From assembly GCA_030949565.1 (NCBI GenBank), contig JAUZSK010000026.1, positions 1-48,960 on the forward strand: a DNA stretch of 48,960 nt, written 5' to 3'. Under the pieces are notes generated by a model. The model was not told the DNA's origin, ran no database searches, and saw only the letters and a program-made list of their open reading frames with translations. This DNA is from Enterobacterales bacterium. GTDB taxonomy: Bacteria > Pseudomonadota > Gammaproteobacteria > Enterobacterales > Kangiellaceae. Numbering within the stretch: position 1 is the first letter of the stretch; each line of letters begins with the position of its first letter. A program made the position numbers and the translations under genes. Of the stretch, positions 1 to 7,922 are shown piece by piece.

Positions 1-1059
1 TACCAAATTAGATTTCAGATTAACGGTAAAAACATCAATTTACATCTGGTACAAAAACAAAATCTAAAGCGTTAGAAATCGAACGTAAAAAACGACAGGA
101 GGTTATAGATAAAAAACATCTGGGTAAATTGGATGAAATAACATTGTATTCAGCGTTAGACTTGTTTGAATTAAGTAAGACAGGGATGAAGACGTTTGAA
201 GATTTTAAATCGAAACTACGGAACGATTAGACGGGGATTTATTGACCAACCAATTCACGAGTTAACGACTAGAGATATTGAATTGTTTGTTGTTGGTAGA
301 AAGAAAGAGAAACGAGCAATGCAAACGATTAAACATTCAATCATCCAGTTAAGATCGATGATTGAGTATGTTGGAAAGATGGGTTACAACATTCCAGAAA
401 TCACCTATCCAGTATTAAAGGTGGAGAATTCACGTATTCGATCACTTAGTAAGGATGAAGAAGTTAGGTTGTTTAAAGAGTTAGAGCCAACAAATCCAAA
501 ATATTATAAACAGTTAACACCTAAAACAGAAAAAACCTATTTACTTGATCAGAGACAGGATAACTTTGATTTGGTAACTTTATTGATCGACTTAGGGTGC
601 AGGTATTCCGAAGCTTCTGAAATGAAATCTGAACAAGTTAATTTAAGAGATAAAACGATTAATTTGAAAAGAACAAAAACCAATAATGAATCAATATTAA
701 TGATGTCAGATAGGGTATTTAATGTGTTAAAACGTAGATATGAAACTAAGAAAAATGATACGTGGGTATTTACAGATAAAACAGGATTGAAACCTAGACG
801 ACATTCAACCATTGCGATACGTAATGCACTAAAGAATGCTGGTGTTAGTGACTTTAAGGTGCATGATTTTAGACACACCTTTGCAAGTAGAATGGTTAGA
901 AATGGGATGACATTACAAGAAACTGCACAGCTATTAGGGCATTCGAATATATCTACCACTATGAGGTATGCACACTTAGAAAACCAACAGGTAGCTTTAA
1001 AAATGAAACAACTGATTAATGATTTTAACAGTGATACTGATGGAGAAACAAATGAGTAG
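1..1059 (+). pseudogene. Tyrosine-type (phage/island) integrase, 5'-truncated by the window edge and frameshifted
   Basis: This would catalyse site-specific integration and excision of the island. The last 287 codons (from 196, a TTG) contain the complete catalytic domain: Arg in LGCRYSEA (about residue 136 of that segment), HDFRHTF (His and Arg, about 223-226), LGHSNISTTMRYAH with the second His (about 249) and the nucleophile Tyr (about 258). The N-terminal arm-binding and core-binding parts are upstream in other frames: YQIRFQINGKNIN in frame 1 at the very start, then TKSKALEIERKKRQ and LFELSKTGMKTFEDF in another frame up to about 230. Joining them gives a normal integrase order, so at least two single-base breaks exist (near 45-52 and near 200-230). 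The gene starts left of the window. It may be a decayed gene or carry sequencing indels; all visible catalytic residues are intact. Confidence 0.85.
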
Positions 1060-1243
1060 AGTAATGTTACAACATGGTAATGGACAGCTGAGAGCGTGGG
1101 TGGAAACGTTCCAGAGTGGTAAAAAACAGATATACTTACCATCTGGTATTGCTGTTGGTTTTTATATTCCAAAAACAAATACAACACATGGAATGAGTGG
1201 TAAGTTAATTGGTAGAGGTGATTTGTTAACATCTTTAATTTAA
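1052..1243 (+). CDS. Small ORF overlapping the integrase end, unknown function
   Basis: It encodes 63 residues beginning MSRVMLQHGNGQLRAWVE. The ATG at 1052 overlaps the integrase stop by 8 bases and has a GGAG at 1042-1045 at good spacing, which favours this start over the ATG at 1040 and suggests translation coupled to the integrase. I see no signal peptide, membrane segment or recognisable domain. The protein is mixed in charge and ends in a short hydrophobic tail (DLLTSLI). By position it could be a recombination-directionality factor or other accessory protein of the island; that is inference from location only. Confidence 0.5.
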   Translation: MSRVMLQHGNGQLRAWVETFQSGKKQIYLPSGIAVGFYIPKTNTTHGMSGKLIGRGDLLTSLI

Positions 1244-1392
1244 GTAATAAACTGAAATTACTAAAAGGGTTCTGTACGAGGATTATTGAGTGTTGTAGTA
1301 ACATTTGGTTAACTTAACGTTACCTTTTCTACAAACGGATGTGGATTGTCCATAGGTGATTATTTTGTTTTGTATAAAACACCTTCGGGTTT

Positions 1393-1500
1393 CTGAACAG
1401 GTAAGTCTTTGAGAATCAAATTAACGGTTTTTTCCAAAAACTGACTGCTAGTAGTTTCGAAAACCTGAAAGGTTTTCAAGATAAATGTAAACCTGTTCAG
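1393..1500. repeat. Cluster of AACCTG/CAGGTT-type inverted and direct repeats
   Basis: CTGAACAGGT at 1393-1402 is matched by its exact reverse complement ACCTGTTCAG at 1491-1500. Between them lies a perfect hairpin with GAAAACCT at 1459-1466 and AGGTTTTC at 1470-1477 (3-base loop). The core AAACCTG recurs in direct orientation at about 1461, 1489, 1508 and 1590, and CAGGT also appears near 2042 and 2121. The 1244-1647 stretch otherwise holds no ORF I can support. Repeated short sites beside an integrase often bind excisionase, IHF-like or repressor proteins, but no function is proven here. Confidence 0.5.
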
Positions 1501-1647
1501 TTATTTCCAAACCTGATAAGTTGAGTGTTTTTATATCTTCAATCAAACATTGTTGTAGTTGATTAATTTGAATTGAATTTAACATTTTAAAAACCTGTAG
1601 TTGAAATGATTACCTTCCTTGATTTAGGTATAAAGGAAAACAATTAA

Positions 1648-1749
1648 TCATTTTGTTTTAATTGGTTTTTTAGGTTTGACTGGTTTAATGATTTTCTTAG
1701 GTTTGTTTGGTTTAGTAATTTTAGTTGGTTTTAGTTCTGATAGTTTCAT
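1648..1749 (-). CDS. Lysine/proline-repeat micro-ORF (33 aa)
   Basis: On the minus strand the ATG at 1749 opens a 33-codon frame starting MKLSELKPTKITKPNKPKK and ending PIKTK before a TGA at 1648. It is an almost pure KP/KPxK repeat with no acidic residue after Glu5, so it is very basic and probably unstructured. A GGTG-containing site lies about 5-10 bases upstream, weakly resembling a ribosome-binding site. It diverges from the small plus-strand ORF at 1834. Such KP-rich tails occur in histone-like and nucleic-acid-binding proteins; a free 33-residue version is unusual. A chance frame in AT-rich DNA is possible, but the regular repeat argues for coding or a repeat origin. Confidence 0.4.
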   Translation of the reverse strand: MKLSELKPTKITKPNKPKKIIKPVKPKKPIKTK

Positions 1750-1833
1750 TGGTGAACACCTAGTTAGTTGATATTGGTATTTACTGGTGAATAAAAATAA
1801 TTTTTAATTTTTTATAACTAAGAAGGTATATGT

Positions 1834-2028
1834 ATGAGCAGTAGAATAAGAGGAACAAAATACTATGGTAAGGAGTGTGTAGTGTTGGAGGACAAAATGG
1901 TAGTTATTAATGGACCTAATCAAAGTAGGACTGAGTTTCTATTAGATGAGATTAAAACATCTGAAAAATTAGTAATTCACGTTAACAACCAACTAGGTAA
2001 AGAATGGGTTTCCAAAAGAATTAGTTAG
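1834..2028 (+). CDS. Small island protein, unknown function (64 aa)
   Basis: It encodes 64 residues beginning MSSRIRGTKYYGKECVVLE. The start is supported by AGAAGG at 1821-1826, seven bases before the ATG, and by a very AT-rich upstream stretch (1780-1815) that could contain a promoter. The predicted protein looks like a small beta-rich domain (KECVVLEDKMVVINGP) followed by a polar C-terminus; there is no signal peptide or membrane segment. I do not recognise a family. It belongs to the island cargo and diverges from the lysine/proline micro-ORF. Confidence 0.5.
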   Translation: MSSRIRGTKYYGKECVVLEDKMVVINGPNQSRTEFLLDEIKTSEKLVIHVNNQLGKEWVSKRIS

Positions 2029-2118
2029 AGAGTTTATGAAACAGGTAAGTAAACAAAACAATTTAAAGATATATGGGTGATCTGGATTGACGTTAAAATC
2101 ATCATAAATCGGTAAAAA

Positions 2119-2147
2119 TCAGGTGAAAAACGTGTAATTTCACCTGA
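2119..2147. repeat. Perfect 10-bp hairpin in the island non-coding stretch
   Basis: TCAGGTGAAA at 2119-2128 and TTTCACCTGA at 2138-2147 are exact reverse complements around a 9-base loop. No T-run follows on either strand, so it is a poor terminator candidate; a protein-binding operator or a structured RNA fits better. A second small hairpin (AACCAC/GTGGTT) sits at 2181-2199. The stretch 2029-2425 has no ORF I can support. Confidence 0.5.
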
Positions 2148-2425
2148 GTTGGGTAGATGGGTGGTGTAATTGGTGATATTAACCACTTAAATGGTGGTTG
2201 TACCGCTGATTAATAATCCTTTGGTTGGATGATTCGCAAATTTTTTAAATGTGATTGACCATGATATCTTTTTAGTAATCAGACAAATTCCATGCAACAC
2301 AAAGCTATTTTTGTAGACACCGCCAAACAATCAATCTTGATTTTTCTAGCTGTGTGAATTACTATCGGTTTAAGTAGTACTCTTCTATATGAGTGCTAAA
2401 GCAGTACTATTTCACGGAGCGAACA

Positions 2426-2790
2426 TTGAAGAACCTTAACTCTAGACTAAACCTTTGTATATCAATCCTTTCCTTCTTATAAGTTTAATTGGCTGTGGTG
2501 CAAGAACCATTATTCCCACACGGCAAGAATTATCGAGTGGCTGACTACGGAAACATAATTTCACAGGAAGAATGCGAAATTAGAGTCAAAAATATTATAA
2601 ACACTGTTGAAAGATCCTTATAGCGCGAAAATATAATTTTGGAGTATGCGAAAAGCAGGGATTACAATCAATGTCTATTTACGGATATCCCATGCAATTT
2701 GGATACTTCATTAGTGTCCATGTAAATGCTAAGAATAGTTACGGTGGATATGCAGGATCAACCAATTATCAGTTCTTATTTCCACAATGA
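2426..2790 (+). pseudogene. Broken small lipoprotein gene (about 121 aa if repaired)
   Basis: A TTG start at 2426, preceded by a GGAG-type site (about 2414-2418), gives KNLNSRLNLCISILSF, after which the frame shifts near 2480 into LLISLIGCGARTIIPTRQEL. This is a signal peptide with the lipobox LIGC. After further breaks the reading continues as NIISQEECEIRVKNIINTV and then YPMQFGYFISVHVNAKNSYG, ending QFLFPQ before a TGA at 2788. The pieces form one coherent secreted protein, with at least three lesions. The NAKNSYGGYAG-like tail resembles that of small uncharacterised lipoproteins in marine gammaproteobacteria (from memory). Function unknown. Decay or sequencing indels could both explain the state. 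Confidence 0.55.
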
Positions 2791-2914
2791 TAGAGCTATT
2801 AGGGTTCTAGGTGAAAAAATGGGTATATGGAACCTATTCGCGTGAACTAACTTTTGCTATAAAGCCATAAAAGCTGAAAATTTATCATTACAATCCGGAA
2901 GGAGTAGAGTAAAA

Positions 2915-3211
2915 ATGAGAATATTATTTTATAGTCTAATCATTTGTTGAGTGGGTGTGGTGGAACTGCTTTTCACCTTAAATGGATGGAAAACGGTGGA
3001 AATATAGTAAGAATGCCAGTAGATGATAGTTCATATGATTTTAAAGTTATAATCAAGAATACCGTAGATTTTGGATGGGATGGTGGAGATGAAAAGGATA
3101 GAATGTATGCGGTGAATACAATGTTTGCAAAACAATGCAAAGAAGTAAAAAGTTATCGAACAAACACCAGTCCAAACAGGAAATTATCTCGGTAGAAAGG
3201 CTATATCCTAG
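2915..3211 (+). pseudogene. Second small lipoprotein gene, frameshifted
   Basis: A strong GGAAGGAG site (2897-2904) precedes the ATG at 2915, which reads MRILFYSLIIC and then hits a stop. The frame two bases over continues from 2944 as LSGCGGTAFHLKWMENGG, so the joined N-terminus is a lipoprotein signal peptide with lipobox LSGC. The mature part contains KVIIKNTVDFGWDGGDEKD and MYAVNTMFAKQCKEV. Near 3160 the better C-terminus moves to another frame (QTGNYLGRKAIS, stop 3209-3211). The total length is a multiple of three, so the two breaks compensate. No family recognised. It follows another broken lipoprotein gene, so the island seems to carry an envelope-directed cargo. Confidence 0.55.
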
Positions 3212-3249
3212 GTCATGAAAGTAGTTTGCATCAATTAGTGCAATTTATA

Positions 3250-3720
3250 ATGATGGATTTAATTGGCATTCAAACGTTTTTAATATCAATGTTAACCGCT
3301 GTTTGTACGTCCTTCTTTTCGGTCTATTTTGCTTTAAAAAATATAGAAAAGAGAAATGGTGGGATAAGAAATTAGATTCATATGTTCTCAACAATCGAAG
3401 CTCTAAATAAGGTAATTCTCTATTGTGATTTATGGATTGAATCAGAATTAGATGCCAAAGAAATAAGCGAAGAGATGTTTGATATGCATGAGAAAGAGTT
3501 CATTAAAAGCAAATTAGTATTAGAATCTCAATTGAACATTGGTGCATTGTTTTTATCTAAAAAGACTTACAAATCTTTATTGGATTTTAACCATTCACTA
3601 TGTGCGGCCGAGCGGAGTGACAACAAAGAGCAAGAAATATCTGGTATTAGATGCGAAGCGGAAGATTGTTTGTTTTCATTCATTCCTTATGCCAAAAAAG
3701 ATCTTAATGTAACAAATTAA
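3250..3720 (+). pseudogene. Membrane-anchored unknown protein with two compensating frameshifts
   Basis: ATG at 3250 begins MMDLIGIQTFLISMLTAV, a single N-terminal transmembrane segment, followed by SVYFALK. Within 3340-3385 the frame slips and slips back: the middle reads KEKWWDKKLDSYV in another frame, then STIEALNKVILYCDLWIESE resumes in the first frame and runs to 3720. The repaired protein is about 156 residues: one membrane helix, a basic WWDKK patch and a helical cytoplasmic domain. I recall uncharacterised proteins with the FALxxFxxExWWExK pattern in gammaproteobacteria, with no known function. It is the last cargo gene before the att site. The first slip lies near an A6 run, which suggests a sequencing cause. 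Confidence 0.6.
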
Positions 3721-3841
3721 AACTGCTTCATTCCAGTTATAAGTTGTAATTCATAAAACCCAACGGTGTAAAAAACTGGATATTTTAACAAAAATATAAG
3801 ATATATCATTATATTTCAACAACTTAACTAATAACAGTAAC

Positions 3842-3889
3842 GGATTGAAAATCCTTGTGTCAACAGTTCAATTCTGTTCCGGGCCACCA
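3842..3889 (+). tRNA. 3' half of tRNA-Phe (GAA): island attachment-site remnant
   Basis: The anticodon loop TTGAAAA (anticodon GAA), its 3' stem, a variable loop GTGTC, a T-arm AACAG-TTCAATT-CTGTT, the 3' acceptor strand CCGGGCC and ACCA are all present in order. The 5' acceptor strand, D-arm and outer 5' anticodon stem are absent: the bases upstream of 3842 do not pair (C28 and U42 mismatch). It is therefore not a functional tRNA but the 3' segment left at the far end of an element that integrated into tRNA-Phe. The intact gene should lie left of the window. Confidence 0.85.
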
Positions 3890-3903
3890 TTATTAAAAAC
3901 TCT

Positions 3904-3930
3904 AAACCCAGCGTAATTGCTGGGTTTTTT
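3904..3930 (+). terminator. Rho-independent terminator of the former tRNA-Phe unit
   Basis: AAACCCAGC at 3904-3912 pairs with GCTGGGTTT at 3919-3927 around a 6-base loop and runs into a T6 tract. It lies 15 bases after the tRNA CCA end, the usual position for a tRNA terminator, so it marks the resumption of native chromosome. The remaining bases up to 4200 contain no gene that I can support. Confidence 0.8.
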
Positions 3931-4200
3931 GTATCTACACCACCATTTCTGCGTGGGTATAAATTTCTAAGCGTGCAGGAGTCGTTGCACTATTTTTGAT
4001 CAGGTAGTTGATATAAGAAAGTGTCCACCTTTAAGCAACTCTCGTTCAAGGCTCACAGATGTACTTGTAGCGAATAGCCTTGCTTTCTAAAAGACTGCAC
4101 TTATTCCCATGCAACTAATTATTCTAGGATTAAACAACACGCCCACCCTCTTATTTAATGCTACTATTCACGCTCAATTTTAATACTCACAACAAACCTT

Positions 4201-5396
4201 ATGCCGAACAGCCTTAGCCAGCAAGATACTCAAAAGCTTATTTTGTTAAGCCAGGGGATTTATGCTGACAGAAGTATTGGTGTTGGTGAATCTGCGACTT
4301 ATCAAGCGATAAAATCACTGGGTTATGTGCAGATTGATTCTATCTCTATGGTTGAAAGAGCGCATCATCACAGTCTTTGGAATCGTCAGGCTGGTTATTC
4401 AGCATCACATATCGATCAGCTGTTGGCTGACAAGAAGATATTTGAGTATTGGTCCCATGCTGCCGCCTATTTACCGATGGATCATTATCGCTTTAGTCTG
4501 CCGCGAAAAATGGCTTTCAAACGGGGTGAAAAACATTGGTTCGAGCAAGACACAAAAAGCCAAGCGCTAGTTTTAAATAGGATCAAAACAGAGGGTCCGC
4601 TGCAAGCCAAAGATTTTAAAGACACTCGGCAAACTAAAAGCGGTTGGTGGGACTGGAAACCCGCTAAAAAAGCGCTTGAACAACTTTATATGCAAGGTGA
4701 CTTGATGGTAGTGAAACGACAAGGATTTCAGAAGGTTTATGACTTAAAGCAAAGGGTTTTACCGGCTAATATTGATACCAGTATGCCAACTGAAGATGCC
4801 TATTTTCAGCATCTTATTATGATCTATTTAAAGGCCAATGCCGTCGGAACCGCTGAGCAGATAAGCTATCTTCTAAAGGGAGTTAAATCATCAATACAAA
4901 ACTGCTGTTTGCAAATGTGTGAGCAAGGCAGGTTAATTTCTATCACTATTGATAAGCAAGGTTATTTGCTTTGCCCAATATTGAATCGCTTTTAAAGCAG
5001 AGATTAAACGCTCGCAGGGTAAAAATATTATCGCCTTTTGATAACCTTGTTATTCAGCGTAAACGAATAAAGAACTTTTTCGATTTTGACTATCAGATCG
5101 AATGTTATGTGCCAGAGAGCAAAAGAAAATATGGCTATTTCAGCTTACCCCTTTTATGGGGCAAGCAATTTGTAGGTCGAATGGATGTAAAAATAGACCG
5201 GAAATTGGGCGTTTTAAACATAAAACATCTACACATAGAAACTGATAAAACGGACCAATTGATCACTGCTTTAAAAAAATCGTTGCACCAGTTTTTAGTA
5301 TTTAATGCGGGCCAGTCGATTAAAATCCAGAAAATAAGCCACATCAATCAGAAACTATCCGCAGCCAAAATAAAAGGCTGTTTAAACGTCAGCTAA
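4201..5396 (+). CDS. ycaQ: YcaQ/AlkX-type winged-helix DNA glycosylase (one frame break)
   Basis: This family (HTH_42, COG3214) removes alkylated or crosslinked bases from DNA. The N-terminal two thirds (4201-4995 frame) carry the family signature GYVQIDSISMVERAHHHSLW, with a Gln-x-Asp catalytic motif (QID) as in AlkX/YcaQ rather than the QxQ of AlkZ, then FEYWSHAAAYLP and a winged-helix core. At about 4975 the frame breaks (CPILNRF then stop), and the second frame continues LPNIESLLKQRLNARRV, LSPFDNLVIQRKR and FGRM-like beta strands to 5396. One restored base gives about 398 residues, the usual size. There is no strong ribosome-binding site before the ATG at 4201. It sits between the island att site and a group II intron inserted just after its stop. 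Confidence 0.8.
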
Positions 5397-5445
5397 TAGC
5401 TTAGCTAATCAGGATAGGGAGACACCTCACGATGCCTCTCCCCCC

Positions 5446-5483
5446 ACACCACCGGGCATACGGATCACGTACCACGGCGGTTC
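5446..5483 (-). ncRNA. Group II intron domain V
   Basis: On the minus strand GAACCGCCGTGGTACGTG pairs with CGTATGCCCGGTGGTG, giving the short two-part hairpin with a distal tetraloop-like turn that forms the catalytic core of group II introns. It lies directly after the maturase stop and before the domain VI hairpin, exactly as expected. Confidence 0.75.
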
Positions 5484-5500
5484 GGTTAATTGAGTTAACT

Positions 5501-6729
5501 TTAACATTCTACAAGGCTTGGTACACCAAGTTCTTTAAAATACTTGTTGGATAAACCTTTGCGCACCGTAATATGATTACTTAAACGCCATGGGCCTCGT
5601 GCTGATTTGGCGACATTCCATGCACCGCGTCGACCTATTCCCAGCTTTCTTAGGCGTCTGTAACCGGACCTACCCCACTGTTTCAGTATATAACATCTGA
5701 GCTTGCGTCTTATCCATTTATCGAGATCGATCATGGTGGATTTAACTTCGGAGAATCCGAAATACCCTTTCCATCCTAATAGATAAGAACGGAGATCAGA
5801 AACGATATGATTCAACGTTCTACCTCGTGTCCTTCGCGTGATAGCCCGAATATTATATTTGAATTGTTTGAACGCTTTGTCGCTTACCTTGATCCGTTTA
5901 TTGCTTCCCTTGCGGTGAAAGTGAAACCAAGAAAGCGGCGTTTCCAAGGTCGGTCAACTGCACTTTTATTCGCGTTAACGGTTAGCTTTAATTGCTTCTT
6001 CAACCATTGAGTGATTGAAGATAAAACTCGATGACCCGCACGTTCACTTCTGACATAAATATTACAGTCATCGGCATAACGAACAAATTTCAAGTCTCTG
6101 CTTTCCAGTTCTTTATCCAAATCGTCCAACAATAGATTCGCGAGCAATGGCGATAGCGGTCCGCCTTGCGGCGTACCTTCTTTGGCTTCAACCCATTGGT
6201 CATTAACTAAAGCGCCAGCATTAAGGTATCTATTAATCAGTTTTAGCACTCGTTTATCTTTGACGCGTTGTTTCACTCGGTGCATCAGCACATCATGATT
6301 CACTTTATCAAAGAACTTTTCTAAATCCATGTCGACAACCCAATGACGATTATCATTGACATAGATTTCAGAAAGCTTCACCGCTTGGTGGGCTGAGCGT
6401 CGTGGTCTAAAACCAAAACTAAAATGGGAAAACGTTTGATCCCATTCTGGTTGTAAAATTTGAAGTAACGCTTGTTGGATAAGTCGATCGAGAACCGTTG
6501 GAATGCCAAGCTTTCGCTTGCTACCATCCGATTTGGGGATCAAGACTCGCTTGACCGCTTTCGGTTGGTAGTTTCCATTAATCAACTGCTCTTTAATCGA
6601 CGGCCAATGCAGCTTGAGAAAAGCAGGCAGATCGTCAACGGTCATACCGTCTATTCCTGCGCCGCCTTTATTACGTTGCACCTTCTGAAGTGCGCGAAAT
6701 AAATTCCCTCTTTCTAACACGCGTTCCAT
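5501..6729 (-). CDS. ltrA: Group II intron reverse transcriptase/maturase (one frame break)
   Basis: This multifunctional protein helps the intron splice and copies it into new DNA sites. From the ATG at 6729 (MERVLERGNLFRALQKV) it shows the RT domains in order: GIDGMTVDDLP, PKSDGSKRKLGIPTV, FGFRPRRSAHQAV, VVDMDLEKFFDKVNHD, GTPQGGPLSPLLANLLL and the catalytic FVRYADDCNIYV. Near 5905 the frame breaks after FLGFTFTA; the maturase/X domain continues in the next frame as KGSNKRIKVSDKAFKQFKYN, RSYLLGWKGYFGF and LRKLGIGRRGAWNVAKSARG to 5501. One base restored gives about 409 residues. There is no visible C-terminal endonuclease domain, as is common in this type. Confidence 0.85.
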
Positions 6730-7322
6730 GAGTAAATGGTGGTTAACCGGAGTGTCGTTTCTTTTGCAACCCAGTCAATGTTTCGTCCCCACTTAAGGGC
6801 AGAACCTGCTGTTTGTCTGACGCTATACATTGGCTCATTGTTAAAGTGACTGCTCTCTTTTATTAAGCTCTTTCGAGCACCGTTCGGACCTTCCCTTAGA
6901 CATTCACTTTTAAGAAAATATATTTCTCAACCGAGTAATCACTAGTACTATGTCCTCTGCTGACTTCTCCTGTACGTTCAAGGCCAATTGCTCGACCTTC
7001 AGCGGTTTTCAACTGCACGCAGTTTCCCAGCGCAGTATCAGGAGATCTCCCGGGGTAAGACACTTAACTTTCATCGCGTAGACGCCGGATTTATAAAACG
7101 TAAGCCAATTGCAGATGGAGGGCTTAGTGGTCACGTGCCCACTGGCCCCACTTACGTCACACCTAATATCCGATTCTTGTCCATCGTCCCGCGATTTCGC
7201 GTTGAGCTTCCTTCAGACATTCCCTCACGAGTTTGCCCTTGCCCTTTCGCTAACCTTCGGCTCTGCGAATACCGGTATCAGGACTTTCACCTGACTAGTT
7301 AAGTGCCATGCCCGGCACACAC

Positions 7323-7694
7323 GTATTAGCCCGAGCGAGCCCGCTGGTTGGGCTTCGCGTGACGCAACTGGTTAAAATAGCGGTGATGTTTTACTACTAC
7401 TGTTTGGTTTTATGTCCACGGATGGACAGGCCGAAAATTGCTCCTTGCATTATCTGCACTTCCCACATCCCACATCCCTGTGGGTCCTATGTCACAAAGA
7501 GTCATGGATGACGGTGTGACCTTGGGTTTTACAAAGCCTAATGATGCCTTGGATACCCACTTTACTCTTCATACTTTGTTGTTAGGAAATAGTTTGGATG
7601 GGTTTTATGGCGACACATCTTTTGTTTTTGTTCCCGGTTACGCCACCTCTTCTTCCTACCCTCTCCCATCAAGGGAGAGGGATAAAAAAGCGAT
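7323..7694. other. Non-coding stretch between intron and regulator gene, hairpin-rich
   Basis: No convincing gene is present; the open frames here overlap palindromes and lack starts with ribosome-binding sites. It contains TGTCCA-CGGA-TGGACA (7413-7428), a nearby GTCA-TGGA-TGAC hairpin (about 7501-7512), a short CCCACAT tandem duplication (about 7467-7481) and, at 7659-7681, a perfect CCCTCTCCC/GGGAGAGGG hairpin. The last resembles dispersed REP-like palindromes seen in many proteobacteria, and on the minus strand lies just after the regulator stop at 7695. Confidence 0.5.
7659..7681. repeat. REP-like 9-bp perfect palindrome
   Basis: CCCTCTCCC at 7659-7667 and GGGAGAGGG at 7673-7681 flank a 5-base loop. 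It lies 13 bases beyond the stop of the XRE regulator. It lacks a T-run after the stem on the minus strand, so it may stabilise the mRNA 3' end or be a dispersed repeat rather than a true terminator. Confidence 0.6.
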
Positions 7695-7922
7695 TTAACA
7701 ATTAAAAAGCTGTCGATTAATCACCCTGCTATAGCTAATCAAAAAAATTTCTTCTATCGCCATATCGAATAATCTTGCTGCCTTAAAAGCCAGCGGTAAA
7801 CTTGGATCAAATTTACCCTTCTCAATGGCATTAATCGTTTGCCTTGAAACATCAAGTTCAGAGGCTAGTTGAGCCTGAGTCCAATCTCTTTCTGCTCGTA
7901 AAACTTTTAATCGATTCTTCAT
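7695..7922 (-). CDS. XRE-family (Cro/CI-type) transcriptional regulator
   Basis: A 75-residue DNA-binding protein with one helix-turn-helix domain: RLKVLRAERDWTQAQLASEL, DVSRQTINAIEKGKFDPSL and AARLFDMAIEEIF, close to the YgzD/short XRE type. The usual acidic tail after IEEIF is replaced by ISYSRVINRQLFNC, so the C-terminus might be altered by an indel. Its ATG overlaps the stop of the upstream membrane-protein gene (ATGA, 7919-7922), so the two are translationally coupled. Such pairs are common in bacteria. An inverted repeat in the shared promoter (8408-8423) is a likely autoregulatory operator. Confidence 0.85.
   Translation of the reverse strand: MKNRLKVLRAERDWTQAQLASELDVSRQTINAIEKGKFDPSLPLAFKAARLFDMAIEEIFLISYSRVINRQLFNC

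Larger units (their letters stand above)
1..3889. mobile_element. Right-hand part of a tRNA-Phe-integrated genomic island
   Basis: The stretch begins inside a tyrosine-recombinase gene that reads away from the left edge, and ends with the 3' half of a tRNA-Phe gene lacking its 5' half (3842-3889). Islands of this type insert into a tRNA 3' end, rebuild the full tRNA next to the integrase and leave a tRNA fragment at the distal end; that is established for the class. The cargo is small, AT-rich and mostly unrecognised: tiny ORFs, a hairpin-rich non-coding stretch, two broken lipoprotein genes and a membrane-anchored protein. Ordinary chromosomal genes begin after 3889. The intact tRNA-Phe and the other att copy should lie left of position 1 and cannot be seen, so the total size is unknown. 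Confidence 0.75.
5408..7322 (-). mobile_element. Complete group II intron (about 1.9 kb)
   Basis: A self-splicing retroelement on the minus strand. The 5' end starts GTGTGTGCCGGGCATGGCA at 7322, matching the GUGYG rule and a 5' stem. Domain I follows with GGTGAAAGTCC, CGAAATCGCGGGAC and, nearer the ORF, GGAGAAGTCAGCAGAGGACA, a block I recognise from introns of this class. The reverse transcriptase lies at 6729-5501, then domain V (5446-5483) and a domain VI hairpin (GGGAGA/TCTCCC) ending near CCTGAT at 5408. The 3' boundary is accurate to a few bases only. It is inserted immediately downstream of the glycosylase stop, so it interrupts no gene. The strand is opposite to that gene. Confidence 0.85.

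Noticed and set aside
549..1304. Long minus-strand open frame antisense to the integrase
   Set aside because: It overlays a convincing integrase catalytic domain, has no ribosome-binding site and its translation is low-complexity; it is a by-product of AT-rich coding DNA.
1393..2147. CRISPR array
   Set aside because: Repeats are only 7-10 bases, irregularly spaced and partly inverted; no cas genes are present.
3842..3889. Functional tRNA gene
   Set aside because: The 5' acceptor strand and D-arm are missing and the anticodon stem is mismatched at its outer pairs, so it is an att remnant only.
6988..7511. Plus-strand frames of 60-105 codons
   Set aside because: They lie mostly in the group II intron's structured RNA and its flank, lack starts with ribosome-binding sites, and show no domain.
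7438..7698. 86-codon plus-strand frame before the regulator gene
   Set aside because: It covers hairpin repeats including the CCCTCTCCC palindrome; composition and lack of a ribosome-binding site argue against coding.
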